Assembly (NCBI GenBank): GCA_016718265.1
Contig: JADKDZ010000002.1
Coordinates: 62,001 to 126,000 of the forward strand
Direction of reading: 5' to 3'
Source: Uliginosibacterium sp.
GTDB taxonomy: Bacteria; Pseudomonadota; Gammaproteobacteria; Burkholderiales; Rhodocyclaceae
Length of the DNA: 64,000 nucleotides
In this document: positions 15,802-24,215 of the stretch, piece by piece
Layout: the number at the start of each line of letters is the position of its first letter
Numbering within the stretch: the first letter of the stretch is position 1
Notes under the pieces: generated by a model
Database searches by the model: none
What the model was told of the DNA's origin: nothing
What the model saw: the letters and a program-made list of their open reading frames with translations, nothing else
Position numbers and translations under genes: made by a program

Positions 15802-16644
15802 TTAGCGGAGGAGGCTGAGCACTTGTTGCGGCAGTGCGTTGGCTTGCGACAACATCGCGGTACCAGCCTGTTGCAGGATCTGGGTGCGCGACAGGGTTGC
15901 AGTTTCCATGGCGAAGTCTGCATCGACGATCCGGCCGCGGGCAGCTGACTGGTTCTCGACTGCGATCTGCAAGGATGAGATCACCGCTTCGGTCCGGTTC
16001 ATTGCCGCGCCGAAGTCGGCACGTGCCTTCGATATTGCCTTGATGGCAGAGTCGAGGTTGGTGATTGCCTTGAGCGCGTTGGTAGCGCTTGAGCCTGTTA
16101 CGCTGATCGAGCCCGAGTTGACCCCGATCTTGGTGGCGGAGGCGCGCAAGTCGATCGTCGTTACCGTGATGCGGTCATTGGATGTTGTATTGGCGCCAAC
16201 CTGGAAGGTGAAGGTTGAAGCCGCCGAGTTCACCAGTGCGACGTTGTTGAATTTTGTGGCTTGCGACAACCGAGTAATTTCTTTGCCCAAGGCGGCAAAT
16301 TCCGTCTGCAGATTCGCGCGGTCGCCTGAGTTGAGCGTGCCGTTGGCGGCTTGCACGGCCAGTTCGCGCATCCGTTGCAAGTTGTTGGAGATCTGCTCGG
16401 CACCGCCGTCGGCGACCTGCATCAGCGAGATGGCGTCGTTAGCGTTGCGGATAGCAACGTTAAAGCCCCTCACCTGCGACTGGATACGCTCGGAAATTGC
16501 AAGTCCGGCGGCGTCGTCTTTTGCACTGTTGATCCGGAGACCGGAGGAGAGTCGCTGCAACGACACAGAGAGACTGCTCTGCGTGTGCGAAAGGTTGCGT
16601 TGCGCGTTCAGCGACGATACGTTGGTGTTAATTGTGAGTGCCAT
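15802..16644 (-). CDS. fliC1: Flagellin (first copy)
   Basis: Filament subunit of 280 residues. It starts at MALTINTNVSSLNAQRNL with AAAGGAG 6 bases upstream; an extension of eight residues is open but has no ribosome site. Conserved N- and C-terminal D0/D1 helices are complete and the central domain is short. It shares long identical runs with fliC2 (for example AMNR-x-AVISSLQIAVENQ), while the region around residues 140-210 differs most. It is monocistronic, ended by a strong terminator, and diverges from the maf-pse glycosylation operon. Confidence 0.96.
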   Translation of the reverse strand: MALTINTNVSSLNAQRNLSHTQSSLSVSLQRLSSGLRINSAKDDAAGLAISERIQSQVRGFNVAIRNANDAISLMQVADGGAEQISNNLQRMRELAVQAANGTLNSGDRANLQTEFAALGKEITRLSQATKFNNVALVNSAASTFTFQVGANTTSNDRITVTTIDLRASATKIGVNSGSISVTGSSATNALKAITNLDSAIKAISKARADFGAAMNRTEAVISSLQIAVENQSAARGRIVDADFAMETATLSRTQILQQAGTAMLSQANALPQQVLSLLR

Positions 16645-17034
16645 TTTGAACTCCTTTGCGTTTCCCACTATTTGATCTTGCGAAGGCTGCCCCGCAGCGG
16701 GTATTCCTTCTTCGGGGCTTCGCCTTGACCTTGCTAAGTGTCAAGTTGCTTGCCTTGAGATGATTAACGGTGAGTTTTGCCTTTATTTCAGGGTTACCTG
16801 AGCCTTCAGGAAGGTATATTTTTTTGCGTGCGACACTAAGTCCTCGGAGAAGCGCTTCCAGACTGGGTTTACGAGAACAGCGCCTAGCAGTGTATGGGTG
16901 CTTGTGTGCTAAAGAATTAATGGTCGGGTGTCGTAAAAGGTGTTATGGCGGTAATGTGCCCTCACGGCGGTACAGCCCCTAACTCCCCGGTCAATGTGTA
17001 GAGTGGCGCCATTACGTGGCGGGAGAGGCGGGGA
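16645..17034. promoter_or_regulatory. Divergent region between fliC1 and maf
   Basis: About 390 bases holding promoters for fliC1 (minus) and for maf-pse (plus). On the minus strand 16694-16679 reads cggggcagccttcgca, which keeps GG and GC at sigma-54 spacing but matches the rest poorly; no sigma-28 site of quality is seen. The part near 16800-16930 is unusually AT-rich compared with its surroundings. No gene is credible here. Confidence 0.35.
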
Positions 17035-19137
17035 ATGACTGAACCGATCGAGCAGGATGAACTGACGCCCCTGCAGGAGGCGTACCTGCATAAGCTGATG
17101 GCGACCTATCAGGCGAATCTGTACTTCTTCAAAGATATTTTCCCACTTACCTTTGAACACCTGATGCGCGTGGATTTGCCGCTACCTTTTCAAATCGGAC
17201 CAAATGGCGAAGTCATGCTCAACAGTGGGCGCTATATTGGCAGTCCGCGGGAGTTTGTTGATCAGTCGCGACTGATTTACAGGTACTTCGATGACCCGGC
17301 TTTGCGTCCGCGGGTGAATGTCACAACCGAATTTGCGGACGATCCGAATTCCGCGATTCCGCAGGCGTTTTCGCCTTATTTCGAGCGACTGACCGAGCCG
17401 CAATACCGGCTGGAGCTGATCCAGCGCTTCGTCGACATGACTTCAGCACCCGGGCAGAGGCTGCGTGAGCCGGACTTCGGCGAGCGCACATTGCCCTTGG
17501 CCGTGGTGTTCGGAACCGGCTACGGCTGGCACCTTGACCGGCTGGTGGATGACTGGGACATCAAGTACCTGATTATTCTCGATACCGACATCCAGCGACT
17601 GAATCTTTCTCTTTACTTCGTCGATTACATCAGCCTGCACCAGCGCTTTATTGCGCGTGGCAGGTACCTGACCGTGGACTATGACGATAATGCTGAGCGG
17701 TTGGGCTGGAATCTTCGTGGTCTGCTGCAGCGCCTAGGGCCGCCGTATTTCGTCCAGGGCGCCGGTCTATTCTTCCAGGACTATGATTCGGACCGTGTCC
17801 GCGCGCTATGGGATGTTCTGCAACGCGACATGTGGACGTTCTATCGGGGCTGGGGTTTCCTCGACGATGAAGTGTTGGGTTTGTCGCACGCCCTGAAGAA
17901 CGGCAGTGCGCGTTATCCGCTATATACGAGCAAGCCTGCGATTCCGGACGACGCTGTTGCGTTTGTAATTGGCGCCGGACCGTCGCTTGATCCCTTGTTG
18001 CCCGTCATCCGTGCCAACCGGGACAGGGCAGTGGTGGTTAGTTGTGGCAGTGCGATCACAGCCTTGGCGCGCGCTGGCATCAAGCCCGATTTCCACATCG
18101 AAATCGAGCGTACCTCCTCGACTTTTGCTGTCCTCAATGATCCGCAGACGCGCGCTTGGGTGAGCGATGTGCCGATCATGGGCCTTCCGATCCTCTTTCC
18201 AGAGATCTTCCGCATCACGACTCGTCCGCTGATGTTCCAGAAAGAACTGGACGTGGGCGGGTATCTGGTGGACTTCTTCGAGCAGTACCAGCGCTTCCGC
18301 TGCAATCCTACGTGCACCAATGGTGGCGTTGATGTGCTGCTGCGGATGGGCTTTCGCGAAATCTATCTGATGGGCGTCGACCTTGGCTTCAAGGACGCGA
18401 GCAAACATCACTCGCAAGCGTCCATTTACTTTGACGATAAGGTTGAGAAAGACGAGATCCTCAAAGGGGTTGTCATTCACGGTCACGTGTCGCCGCAGGT
18501 CAACAAGGCAATTCCCGGCAATTTCGGCGAAGAAGTGCGCTCCACCGATACCTTCATTCACTCGCGCGATGCGATGCAGATGTCGATCGCCGAGCATCCG
18601 CAGGCGAAAATCTTCAATCTGAACGATGGTGCCCTGATCGATGGCGCCGCGCCGCTGCACCTGGCTGACATCGCGATTACTGCCTCTGCGGAGAGCCGCG
18701 CGCAGGCCATCGCAGCGATGCTGGGGGCGTTTTCAACCGAATATGACACGGATCCGAAAGAAAATTTCCGTCTGCTATTGCAGCAACTCGGTGCCGTGCG
18801 CGAAGATTTTTCAAGGATATGCGCGGCAAGGGAGATCCACTCGAAGATTGACGCGTGTGAGCTGTTGTTCAGTCTGCACGAGTATCTGTTTTTACCTGAG
18901 CATCAGTCCACGCAGATTTTCCCCTTGCTTCGCGGCTCTTTGCAGCACATGGGGCGCTTCTTCTACGATTGCGTTGGTTTGATCAGTGAGCAGGACAGGG
19001 CTGTCGAGTATGCGAAGTTTGGCTTTGATTTGATTCAACGTTTTCTTGCCGCGACGCAGGAAACACTTGAATCCTTGCTGGCGGATACGTTGGCTGCCGG
19101 TGCCGAGAGGACAGCAGGGGAGGCAGGAAATGACTGA
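17035..19137 (+). CDS. maf: Motility-associated factor glycosyltransferase (Maf, DUF115)
   Basis: Maf proteins transfer nonulosonic acids such as pseudaminic acid to Ser/Thr of flagellin in the cytoplasm before export. The 700-residue protein has the central DUF115/MAF_flag10 domain, marked by VAFVIGAGPSLDPLLPVI near 303-320, VVVSCGSAITALARAGIKPD, and MGVDLGFKDASKHH near 445-458. An N-terminal domain of about 280 residues and a helical C-terminal domain complete the Maf layout. It starts at an ATG after gggagaggcgggga and overlaps pseB by 8 bases, so transferase and sugar-nucleotide synthesis are coupled. The donor sugar is inferred from the neighbouring pse genes. Confidence 0.93.
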   Translation: MTEPIEQDELTPLQEAYLHKLMATYQANLYFFKDIFPLTFEHLMRVDLPLPFQIGPNGEVMLNSGRYIGSPREFVDQSRLIYRYFDDPALRPRVNVTTEFADDPNSAIPQAFSPYFERLTEPQYRLELIQRFVDMTSAPGQRLREPDFGERTLPLAVVFGTGYGWHLDRLVDDWDIKYLIILDTDIQRLNLSLYFVDYISLHQRFIARGRYLTVDYDDNAERLGWNLRGLLQRLGPPYFVQGAGLFFQDYDSDRVRALWDVLQRDMWTFYRGWGFLDDEVLGLSHALKNGSARYPLYTSKPAIPDDAVAFVIGAGPSLDPLLPVIRANRDRAVVVSCGSAITALARAGIKPDFHIEIERTSSTFAVLNDPQTRAWVSDVPIMGLPILFPEIFRITTRPLMFQKELDVGGYLVDFFEQYQRFRCNPTCTNGGVDVLLRMGFREIYLMGVDLGFKDASKHHSQASIYFDDKVEKDEILKGVVIHGHVSPQVNKAIPGNFGEEVRSTDTFIHSRDAMQMSIAEHPQAKIFNLNDGALIDGAAPLHLADIAITASAESRAQAIAAMLGAFSTEYDTDPKENFRLLLQQLGAVREDFSRICAAREIHSKIDACELLFSLHEYLFLPEHQSTQIFPLLRGSLQHMGRFFYDCVGLISEQDRAVEYAKFGFDLIQRFLAATQETLESLLADTLAAGAERTAGEAGND

Positions 19138-20173
19138 CGCAGCGCGGATGTTGAACGACAAATCAATTCTGATTACTGGGGGGACGGGGTCTTTTGGACG
19201 CTGTTTTGTGCGGACCCTGCTTGAGCGTTTCAACCCCAAGCGCGTGATCGTGTATTCCCGGGATGAACTCAAGCAGTTTGAGATGCAGCAGGAACTCCCC
19301 GACGAGCGCATGCGGTTTTTTCTGGGTGACGTGCGGGATGCTGAGCGTACCCAGCGTGCGATGCGCGATGTCGATATCGTGATTCACGCCGCAGCGCTCA
19401 AGCAGGTGCCTGCGGCGGAATACAACCCCATGGAGTGCATCAAGACGAACATCATCGGTGCTCAGAACGTCATTACCGCCGCGCTGGATGCCAATGTAGA
19501 GCGCGTGATTGCCTTGTCGACCGACAAGGCAGCTAACCCGATCAATCTCTATGGTGCGACGAAGTTAGCCTCGGACAAGCTGTTCGTATCAGCCAATAAT
19601 ATTGCCGGCCATCTTCGCACGCGGTTTTCCGTGGTCAGATATGGCAATGTCGTGGGTTCGCGCGGATCCGTGGTGCCCTTTTTCCGTAAATTGCTGCGAG
19701 ACGGTGCGACGGAAATTCCGGTGACCGACGAGCGGATGACCCGATTCTGGATCACCCTGCAGCAAGGCGTAGATTTTGTGATTTCCAACCTTTCCCGCAT
19801 GCACGGTGGAGAGGTGTTCGTCCCGAAAATTCCATCGTCCCGCGTGGCAGATCTAGCGTCGGCTGTTGCCCCGGGTATGCCGCACAAGATAGTCGGCATC
19901 CGTCCTGGCGAGAAACTCCATGAGGTGATGGTCCCTGCTGATGACGCCCACCATACCCTTGAGTTTCGGCAGCACTACGTGATTACGCCAAGTATTGTCT
20001 TCTACACCCAGCCTGACTACACGATCGATGGACTGGGCGAGCGTGGTGTCGCTCTGGGCGAGGGCTTTGAGTACAGCTCGGGCACGAATCCGTGGTTTTT
20101 GAGTGTGGACGAGATCCGCGACATGATCGACGCCTCAAACGATGATCACCGCCCACTGTTGCGTGGCCAGTAA
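19130..20173 (+). CDS. pseB: UDP-GlcNAc 4,6-dehydratase (inverting), PseB
   Basis: First step of CMP-pseudaminic acid synthesis: converts UDP-GlcNAc to the 4-keto-6-deoxy-L-arabino sugar. The 347-residue short-chain dehydrogenase has the NAD(P)-binding GGTGSFG at 17-23, a TDK triad at about 131-133 where many relatives have Ser/Thr, Asp and Lys, and the YGATK catalytic Tyr/Lys at 141-145. ALKQVPAAEYNPMECIKTN near 89-107 is characteristic of PseB/FlaA1. I start at the ATG overlapping maf by 8 bases; an upstream extension would lie wholly inside maf. Confidence 0.95.
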   Translation: MTDAARMLNDKSILITGGTGSFGRCFVRTLLERFNPKRVIVYSRDELKQFEMQQELPDERMRFFLGDVRDAERTQRAMRDVDIVIHAAALKQVPAAEYNPMECIKTNIIGAQNVITAALDANVERVIALSTDKAANPINLYGATKLASDKLFVSANNIAGHLRTRFSVVRYGNVVGSRGSVVPFFRKLLRDGATEIPVTDERMTRFWITLQQGVDFVISNLSRMHGGEVFVPKIPSSRVADLASAVAPGMPHKIVGIRPGEKLHEVMVPADDAHHTLEFRQHYVITPSIVFYTQPDYTIDGLGERGVALGEGFEYSSGTNPWFLSVDEIRDMIDASNDDHRPLLRGQ

Positions 20174-20182
20174 GGTCGTCCC

Positions 20183-21337
20183 ATGGGTTACATCCCGTAT
20201 GGGCGACAGTCGATCACCGAGGAAGACATAGCAGCGGTGGTGCAGGTCCTGCGTTCGGACTGGCTGACGCAGGGCCCTTCCGTGCCTTTGTTCGAGAAGG
20301 CGGTATGCGATGCGACGGGCGCCAAATATGCGCTTGCGGTGAGCAATGCGACAGCCGCCCTGCATCTCGCTTGCCTGGCGTTGGGGCTGGCGCCCGGCAA
20401 ACGTTTGTGGACGGTATCGAACACATTTCTGGCCTCAGCGAATTGTGGCCGTTACTGCGGCGCTGCAGTGCAATTTGTCGATATAGACCCCAGAACGTAT
20501 TGCCTGAGCGTTGATGCGCTGCGCGCCAAACTTGAGCAGGCCGAGCGCGACGGAACATTGCCCGATGTGCTGGTGGCGGTGGATTTCGCCGGACAGCCTT
20601 GTGACTACACGCACGTAGTCGACCTCAAGCGGCGGTATGGCTTCCGCTTGATCGAGGACGCTTCACACGCGATCGGCGCGACCTACGGTGATTTCCGCGT
20701 TGGGTCGATTCCTGGCGTGGATTGCACGGTTTTCAGCTTTCACCCGGTGAAGCTCATCACGACGGGCGAGGGTGGGATGGTACTCACCGACGACGCAGCC
20801 ATCGCGCATCAGCTTGGCTTGCTCCGATCTCACGGGATCGAGCGAACGCCCGGGCTGCTGCAGGATCAAACGCAGGGGGCGTGGTACTACGAACAGCAGA
20901 CACTCGGTTTCAACTATCGCATGACGGACATGCAGGCTGCGCTTGGCTGTGCTCAGATGCTGCGTCTGCCTGCCTTTCTGGCGAGGCGGCGTGCCCTGTG
21001 CGCACGCTATGACGAGGCGCTGGCCAGCCTGCCGCTGGTATTGCCATGGCAGGCGCCCCAAACGTGTTCTGCACGTCATCTCTACCCGGTCTTGCTGCCG
21101 GACGCTGCGCGTCGTGCGAAGCTCTTCGCGCAGATGCGTGCAGCGGACATTGGGGTACAAGTCCACTACGTTCCGGTTCATTTGCAGCCGTACTACCGCG
21201 CTTTGGGCAGCCAGGAGGGTGACTGTCCTGTCGCCGAGGCATATGCGGCGCGAACCCTTTCCCTGCCCATGTATGCGGATCTGAGTGATGCACAGCAGGA
21301 TGAAGTGATTGCCCGTCTGAAGGAGTTTTTGACATGA
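20183..21337 (+). CDS. pseC: UDP-sugar 4-aminotransferase, PseC
   Basis: PLP-dependent DegT/DnrJ/EryC1-type aminotransferase for the second step of pseudaminic acid synthesis, giving UDP-4-amino-4,6-dideoxy-beta-L-AltNAc. In the 384-residue protein the PLP-lysine is in FSFHPVKLITTGEGGM at about 190, and the aspartate that contacts the pyridine is in LIEDASHAIG at about 159. It begins 10 bases after pseB and overlaps pseF (ATGA). Confidence 0.95.
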   Translation: MGYIPYGRQSITEEDIAAVVQVLRSDWLTQGPSVPLFEKAVCDATGAKYALAVSNATAALHLACLALGLAPGKRLWTVSNTFLASANCGRYCGAAVQFVDIDPRTYCLSVDALRAKLEQAERDGTLPDVLVAVDFAGQPCDYTHVVDLKRRYGFRLIEDASHAIGATYGDFRVGSIPGVDCTVFSFHPVKLITTGEGGMVLTDDAAIAHQLGLLRSHGIERTPGLLQDQTQGAWYYEQQTLGFNYRMTDMQAALGCAQMLRLPAFLARRRALCARYDEALASLPLVLPWQAPQTCSARHLYPVLLPDAARRAKLFAQMRAADIGVQVHYVPVHLQPYYRALGSQEGDCPVAEAYAARTLSLPMYADLSDAQQDEVIARLKEFLT

Positions 21338-22029
21338 GACTCTGCGTCATTCCGGCCCGGGGGGGCAGCAAGCGGATTCCGCGCAAAAACATCAAGCCGT
21401 TTTGTGGCAAACCGATGATCGCCTGGTCGATTGAGGCCGCGCGAAGCAGTGGATTATTCGATCAGGTGATTGTCTCGACAGAAGACCCTGAGATCGCTGC
21501 CGTGGCGGTCGCGTATGGTGCAAGCGCTCCTTTTGTGCGCCCGCTCTCGCTCGCAGACGATCAAGCGGGTACTGGCGTCGTTGTGACGCATGCCATTCGC
21601 TGGTTTGCCGAAAATCGTGAGGCTGCGAGTCTTGTGTGCTGTCTCTACGCCACCGCGCCTTTCGTGCGGCCGAGTGATTTACTCGACGCCAGCGGCGTGC
21701 TCAACGATACCGCCTCGGCGTTCGTGTTTTCCGCGACGACGTTTGGCTTCCCGATACTACGTGCCATCGCTTACGACGAGGCTGGCGCGCTCGGCCCCAT
21801 GTTTCCTGAGCACATCGGCAAGCGTTCGCAAGACCTCCCCGAGGCCTTCCACGACGCGGGCCAGTTTTATATCGGTTCCGCGCAGGCCTGGCTGGAGAAT
21901 GTGCCCATGTTTGGTCCTCGGTCCCGCATGTACTTGCTGCCGAGGCATCGCGTGCAGGATATCGACACGCCGGAAGATTGGGAGCGTGCCGAGTGGCTGT
22001 TCCGCGCGATGCAGGCGCAGCCGGCATGA
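21334..22029 (+). CDS. pseF: Pseudaminic acid cytidylyltransferase, PseF
   Basis: Activates pseudaminic acid with CTP to CMP-Pse, the donor for Maf. The 231-residue protein has the nucleotidyltransferase signature IPARGGSKRIPRKNIKPF at 6-23 and the family's later LYATAPFVRPSDL near 107-119. Related to NeuA and other acylneuraminate cytidylyltransferases; the pse context decides the substrate. It overlaps both neighbours by 4 bases. Confidence 0.94.
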   Translation: MRLCVIPARGGSKRIPRKNIKPFCGKPMIAWSIEAARSSGLFDQVIVSTEDPEIAAVAVAYGASAPFVRPLSLADDQAGTGVVVTHAIRWFAENREAASLVCCLYATAPFVRPSDLLDASGVLNDTASAFVFSATTFGFPILRAIAYDEAGALGPMFPEHIGKRSQDLPEAFHDAGQFYIGSAQAWLENVPMFGPRSRMYLLPRHRVQDIDTPEDWERAEWLFRAMQAQPA

Positions 22030-23060
22030 AGGTCGCGATTCGCGTGGATGCTTCGCGCGAGATCGGCCATGGCCACGTCGTACGCTGCCTGGCGCTGGCT
22101 GACGCGCTCAGTCGCGAGGGGGCAGAAGTCGTTTTCATGTGCCAGCAACTTCCTGGCGACGCGGTGGAGCAGATCCGTGAGGCCGGGTTCTTGTGCTGGT
22201 TGCTATCGCCAGTCAGTAGTGTCGAAGAGGACGCTGACCAGACCGCTAGCCTGCTAGATCATGCGCCAGGCTGGAACTGGCTGGTAGTGGACCACTATCG
22301 CTTGAGTGTGCGATGGAGCCGCGTCCTGCGAGCGCGTGTCGGCCACATTCTTGCGATTGATGATCTTGCAAATCGTTTGATCGATTGCGACGTGTTGCTG
22401 GACCAGAATCTTCATCCAGACCCGACGCGTCGCTATGCCGGTCTGGTCGCCCCGACGAGTCTTCAGCTGCTCGGCCCTGACTATGCCCTGCTGCGGCCTG
22501 AGTTCCAGCGCGCCCGCGAGGCGCTTCAGCCGCGTGATGGGCAGTTGCAGCGTGTGTTGGTCTGTTTCGGCGGTTCCGACGTGTCCAACGCCACGCAGAT
22601 CGCACTGCTGGCGTTGTTGCCGGCGTTTCCCTGGCTGAGTTTTGATGTCGTTGTTGGTGCGGCCTATCCACATGAAGTTTCTTTACGCCAAATCTGTGCG
22701 ACGCACGCCAACGTCCAAATAACGGTCGCCGCCGAAGACATGGTGTCGCGGATGGTCGAGGCAGACTTGTTTGTCGGTGCCGGTGGTTCAATGACCTGGG
22801 AGCGTGCGGCGGTGGGATTGCCGGGAATCACCATTTCGATAGCCGAGAATCAGCGTTCTCTGTGCCGGCTGTTGCACGATCGTAGCGAGAACATGGATCT
22901 GGGGCCGCTTGAGGCGTTTGACCCCGCTGCGCTGTGCGAAGCCGTTCGTCACCTCGCCTCCGATGCAGGCGCGGTGCGCGAAATGGGAAAGTCCCTGGGC
23001 CGCCACTGCGACGGCCGAGGCGCAATGCGGGTCGCGGCGGTGCTGTGCGCGCAGCCGTGA
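22026..23060 (+). CDS. pseG: UDP-2,4-diacetamido-trideoxy-altropyranose hydrolase, PseG
   Basis: Releases UDP from the diacetylated intermediate in pseudaminic acid synthesis. The 344-residue protein starts at MKVAIRVDASREIGHGHVVR, where GHGHVVRC holds the catalytic histidine region typical of PseG; the GT-B-like C-terminal half contains VCFGGSDVSN (about 179-188) and VGAGGSMTWERA, which bind the UDP moiety. I start at the ATG overlapping pseF; a longer open frame lies inside pseF. In some genomes PseG is fused to the PseH acetyltransferase; here the chain ends without such a domain. Confidence 0.93.
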   Translation: MKVAIRVDASREIGHGHVVRCLALADALSREGAEVVFMCQQLPGDAVEQIREAGFLCWLLSPVSSVEEDADQTASLLDHAPGWNWLVVDHYRLSVRWSRVLRARVGHILAIDDLANRLIDCDVLLDQNLHPDPTRRYAGLVAPTSLQLLGPDYALLRPEFQRAREALQPRDGQLQRVLVCFGGSDVSNATQIALLALLPAFPWLSFDVVVGAAYPHEVSLRQICATHANVQITVAAEDMVSRMVEADLFVGAGGSMTWERAAVGLPGITISIAENQRSLCRLLHDRSENMDLGPLEAFDPAALCEAVRHLASDAGAVREMGKSLGRHCDGRGAMRVAAVLCAQP

Positions 23061-23160
23061 GGCGTGGCGTGAGTCAGTTGTGGTGGAGCCCTGCGATTAG
23101 CGCTGATAAGGTGTGACTTCCGTGCGGGGGGATCGTATTTTTTGGTTTCCGTAATGCCGG

Positions 23161-23180
23161 GTGGCGTGATAAAACGCCAC
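23161..23180 (+). terminator. Hairpin after pseG, possible terminator
   Basis: Arms gtggcgt and acgccac pair perfectly around gataaa. A T-rich stretch (attatttttc) follows only after ten bases, so termination efficiency is doubtful. It is the only stem between pseG and the following receiver gene. Confidence 0.35.
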
Positions 23181-23229
23181 GGTATCGTGAATTATTTTTC
23201 TTAACGTCTGCGCCACGACGGAGAAGGCC

Positions 23230-23598
23230 ATGGGCAAACGCATTCTGATTGTCGATGACGATTCTAAAATCGCATCCAGTATTGAATTTCTGTTGCGCCG
23301 CGAAGGGCACGACGTGGAGGTCGTGACGAGCGCGAGTGACGCAATTGAGTGCGTTGAAGAGTTCTGGCCTGCGCTTGCGTTCGTGGCGACCCATCTTCCC
23401 GACAGAGACGGTTACGAGTTGTGCGCGGCCTTGCGCGCCATTCCGACCGAGGCGCCTCCTCACCTTGTGCTGGTGTCGCCCGCCGTAGACGACGCTGTCA
23501 AAGCGCGAGGCAGTGCTGCGGGTGCCGATGACTTTGTTCAATACCCTCTTGTGACGCTGGAGCTCCTCGCGCGCGTTCGCCCGATTCTTGAAAAGTGA
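23230..23598 (+). CDS. Single-domain receiver protein lacking the phospho-aspartate
   Basis: A 122-residue CheY-like receiver domain with nothing attached. The acidic pair is intact (VDDD, residues 8-11), as is the fold (PDRDGYELC near 57-65). The position that should be the phosphoacceptor aspartate is alanine 53 (FVATHLP where relatives have LLDxxLP), and the conserved lysine before the late proline is tyrosine 105 (VQYP). It therefore should not be phosphorylated in the usual way and is better viewed as a pseudo-receiver. No histidine kinase is adjacent. It is preceded by the pse operon and followed by its own terminator. Confidence 0.85.
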   Translation: MGKRILIVDDDSKIASSIEFLLRREGHDVEVVTSASDAIECVEEFWPALAFVATHLPDRDGYELCAALRAIPTEAPPHLVLVSPAVDDAVKARGSAAGADDFVQYPLVTLELLARVRPILEK

Positions 23599-23614
23599 GC
23601 TGAGGCCGTCCCCT

Positions 23615-23649
23615 GACGCCTGAGTCCCTGCCCAAAAGGGCGTCTTTTT
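23615..23649 (+). terminator. Intrinsic terminator after the receiver gene
   Basis: Outer arms gacgcc and ggcgtc, with an inner gccc-aaaa-gggc alternative, are followed directly by five T. It lies 17 bases after the stop codon. Confidence 0.75.
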
Positions 23650-23898
23650 CGGGGAGAACAGGGCTTTGTGGGGTCGAGCCACCAGAAAGTGCACTTATTT
23701 GCATCAAGGCGCACGAATTTGTTTGCAAAAGCCGCAATTTAGATGCACAGTGGCGACGCGATTTTCAAGTTGTGCAGTAGTTGTACGGCGTAGGTGCCTA
23801 GTTCTTCTCGGTATTTCCTCCCTAATAACCTCGCGTCTTGACTTTCGTCCAAGAAGGGCAAGTCCCTTGGTTTTTATTTTTTTCAGGATATACAAGAC
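23650..23898 (+). promoter_or_regulatory. Promoter and long leader of the cold-shock gene
   Basis: About 250 AT-rich bases precede the cold-shock protein, ending in a T-rich run (gtttttatttttttcaggat) with AGGA before the ATG. Long structured leaders acting as cold-sensing elements are usual for cspA-type genes; here I see the length and composition but no cold-box I can name. Exact promoter boxes were not found. Confidence 0.4.
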
Positions 23899-24102
23899 AT
23901 GGCAACAGGTACCGTGAAGTGGTTCAATGATTCCAAAGGTTTCGGCTTCATCACTCCCGATGGTGGTGGCAAGGATCTTTTTGCCCACTTCTCCGCAATT
24001 CAGGGTAGTGGTTTCAAGACGCTGCAAGAAAATCAACGCGTGAGCTTTGATGTAGTGACTGGCCCGAAGGGCGAGCAAGCGTCGAACATTCGCGCTGAAT
24101 AA
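23899..24102 (+). CDS. cspA: Cold-shock protein (CspA family)
   Basis: A 67-residue single cold-shock domain, an RNA chaperone that melts mRNA structure. The RNA-binding motifs RNP1 (KGFGFITP, about 15-22) and RNP2 (DLFAHFS, about 29-35) are both present; the more common form of RNP2 has VFVHF. The copy type (induced by cold or constitutive) cannot be told from the protein. A terminator follows. Confidence 0.96.
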   Translation: MATGTVKWFNDSKGFGFITPDGGGKDLFAHFSAIQGSGFKTLQENQRVSFDVVTGPKGEQASNIRAE

Positions 24103-24119
24103 GTCCGGTGCTTGCGGAA

Positions 24120-24144
24120 GATCGCCATTGAGTCGATGGCGATC
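24120..24144 (+). repeat. Inverted repeat downstream of the cold-shock gene
   Basis: The arms gatcgccat and atggcgatc are perfect over 9 bases around a 7-base loop. No T-run follows; it precedes the true terminator by 20 bases and may be a 3' stabilising stem. Confidence 0.6.
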
Positions 24145-24163
24145 TGTTGCACCCCACCGAAAA

Positions 24164-24188
24164 AGCTCGGCTACTGCCGGGCTTTTTT
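24164..24188 (+). terminator. Intrinsic terminator after the cold-shock gene
   Basis: Stem agctcggc-tact-gccgggct (one G-T pair) runs straight into six T. It ends the cspA transcript about 80 bases after the stop and 30 bases before infA. Confidence 0.85.
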
Positions 24189-24215
24189 CTTTTAGTACCG
24201 TAATGGGCAAGTTGA

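Noticed and set aside
16679..16694. Sigma-54 promoter for fliC1
   Set aside because: GG and GC are at the right spacing but the remaining positions match poorly, and the leader would be only about 25 bases; kept only as a weak note.
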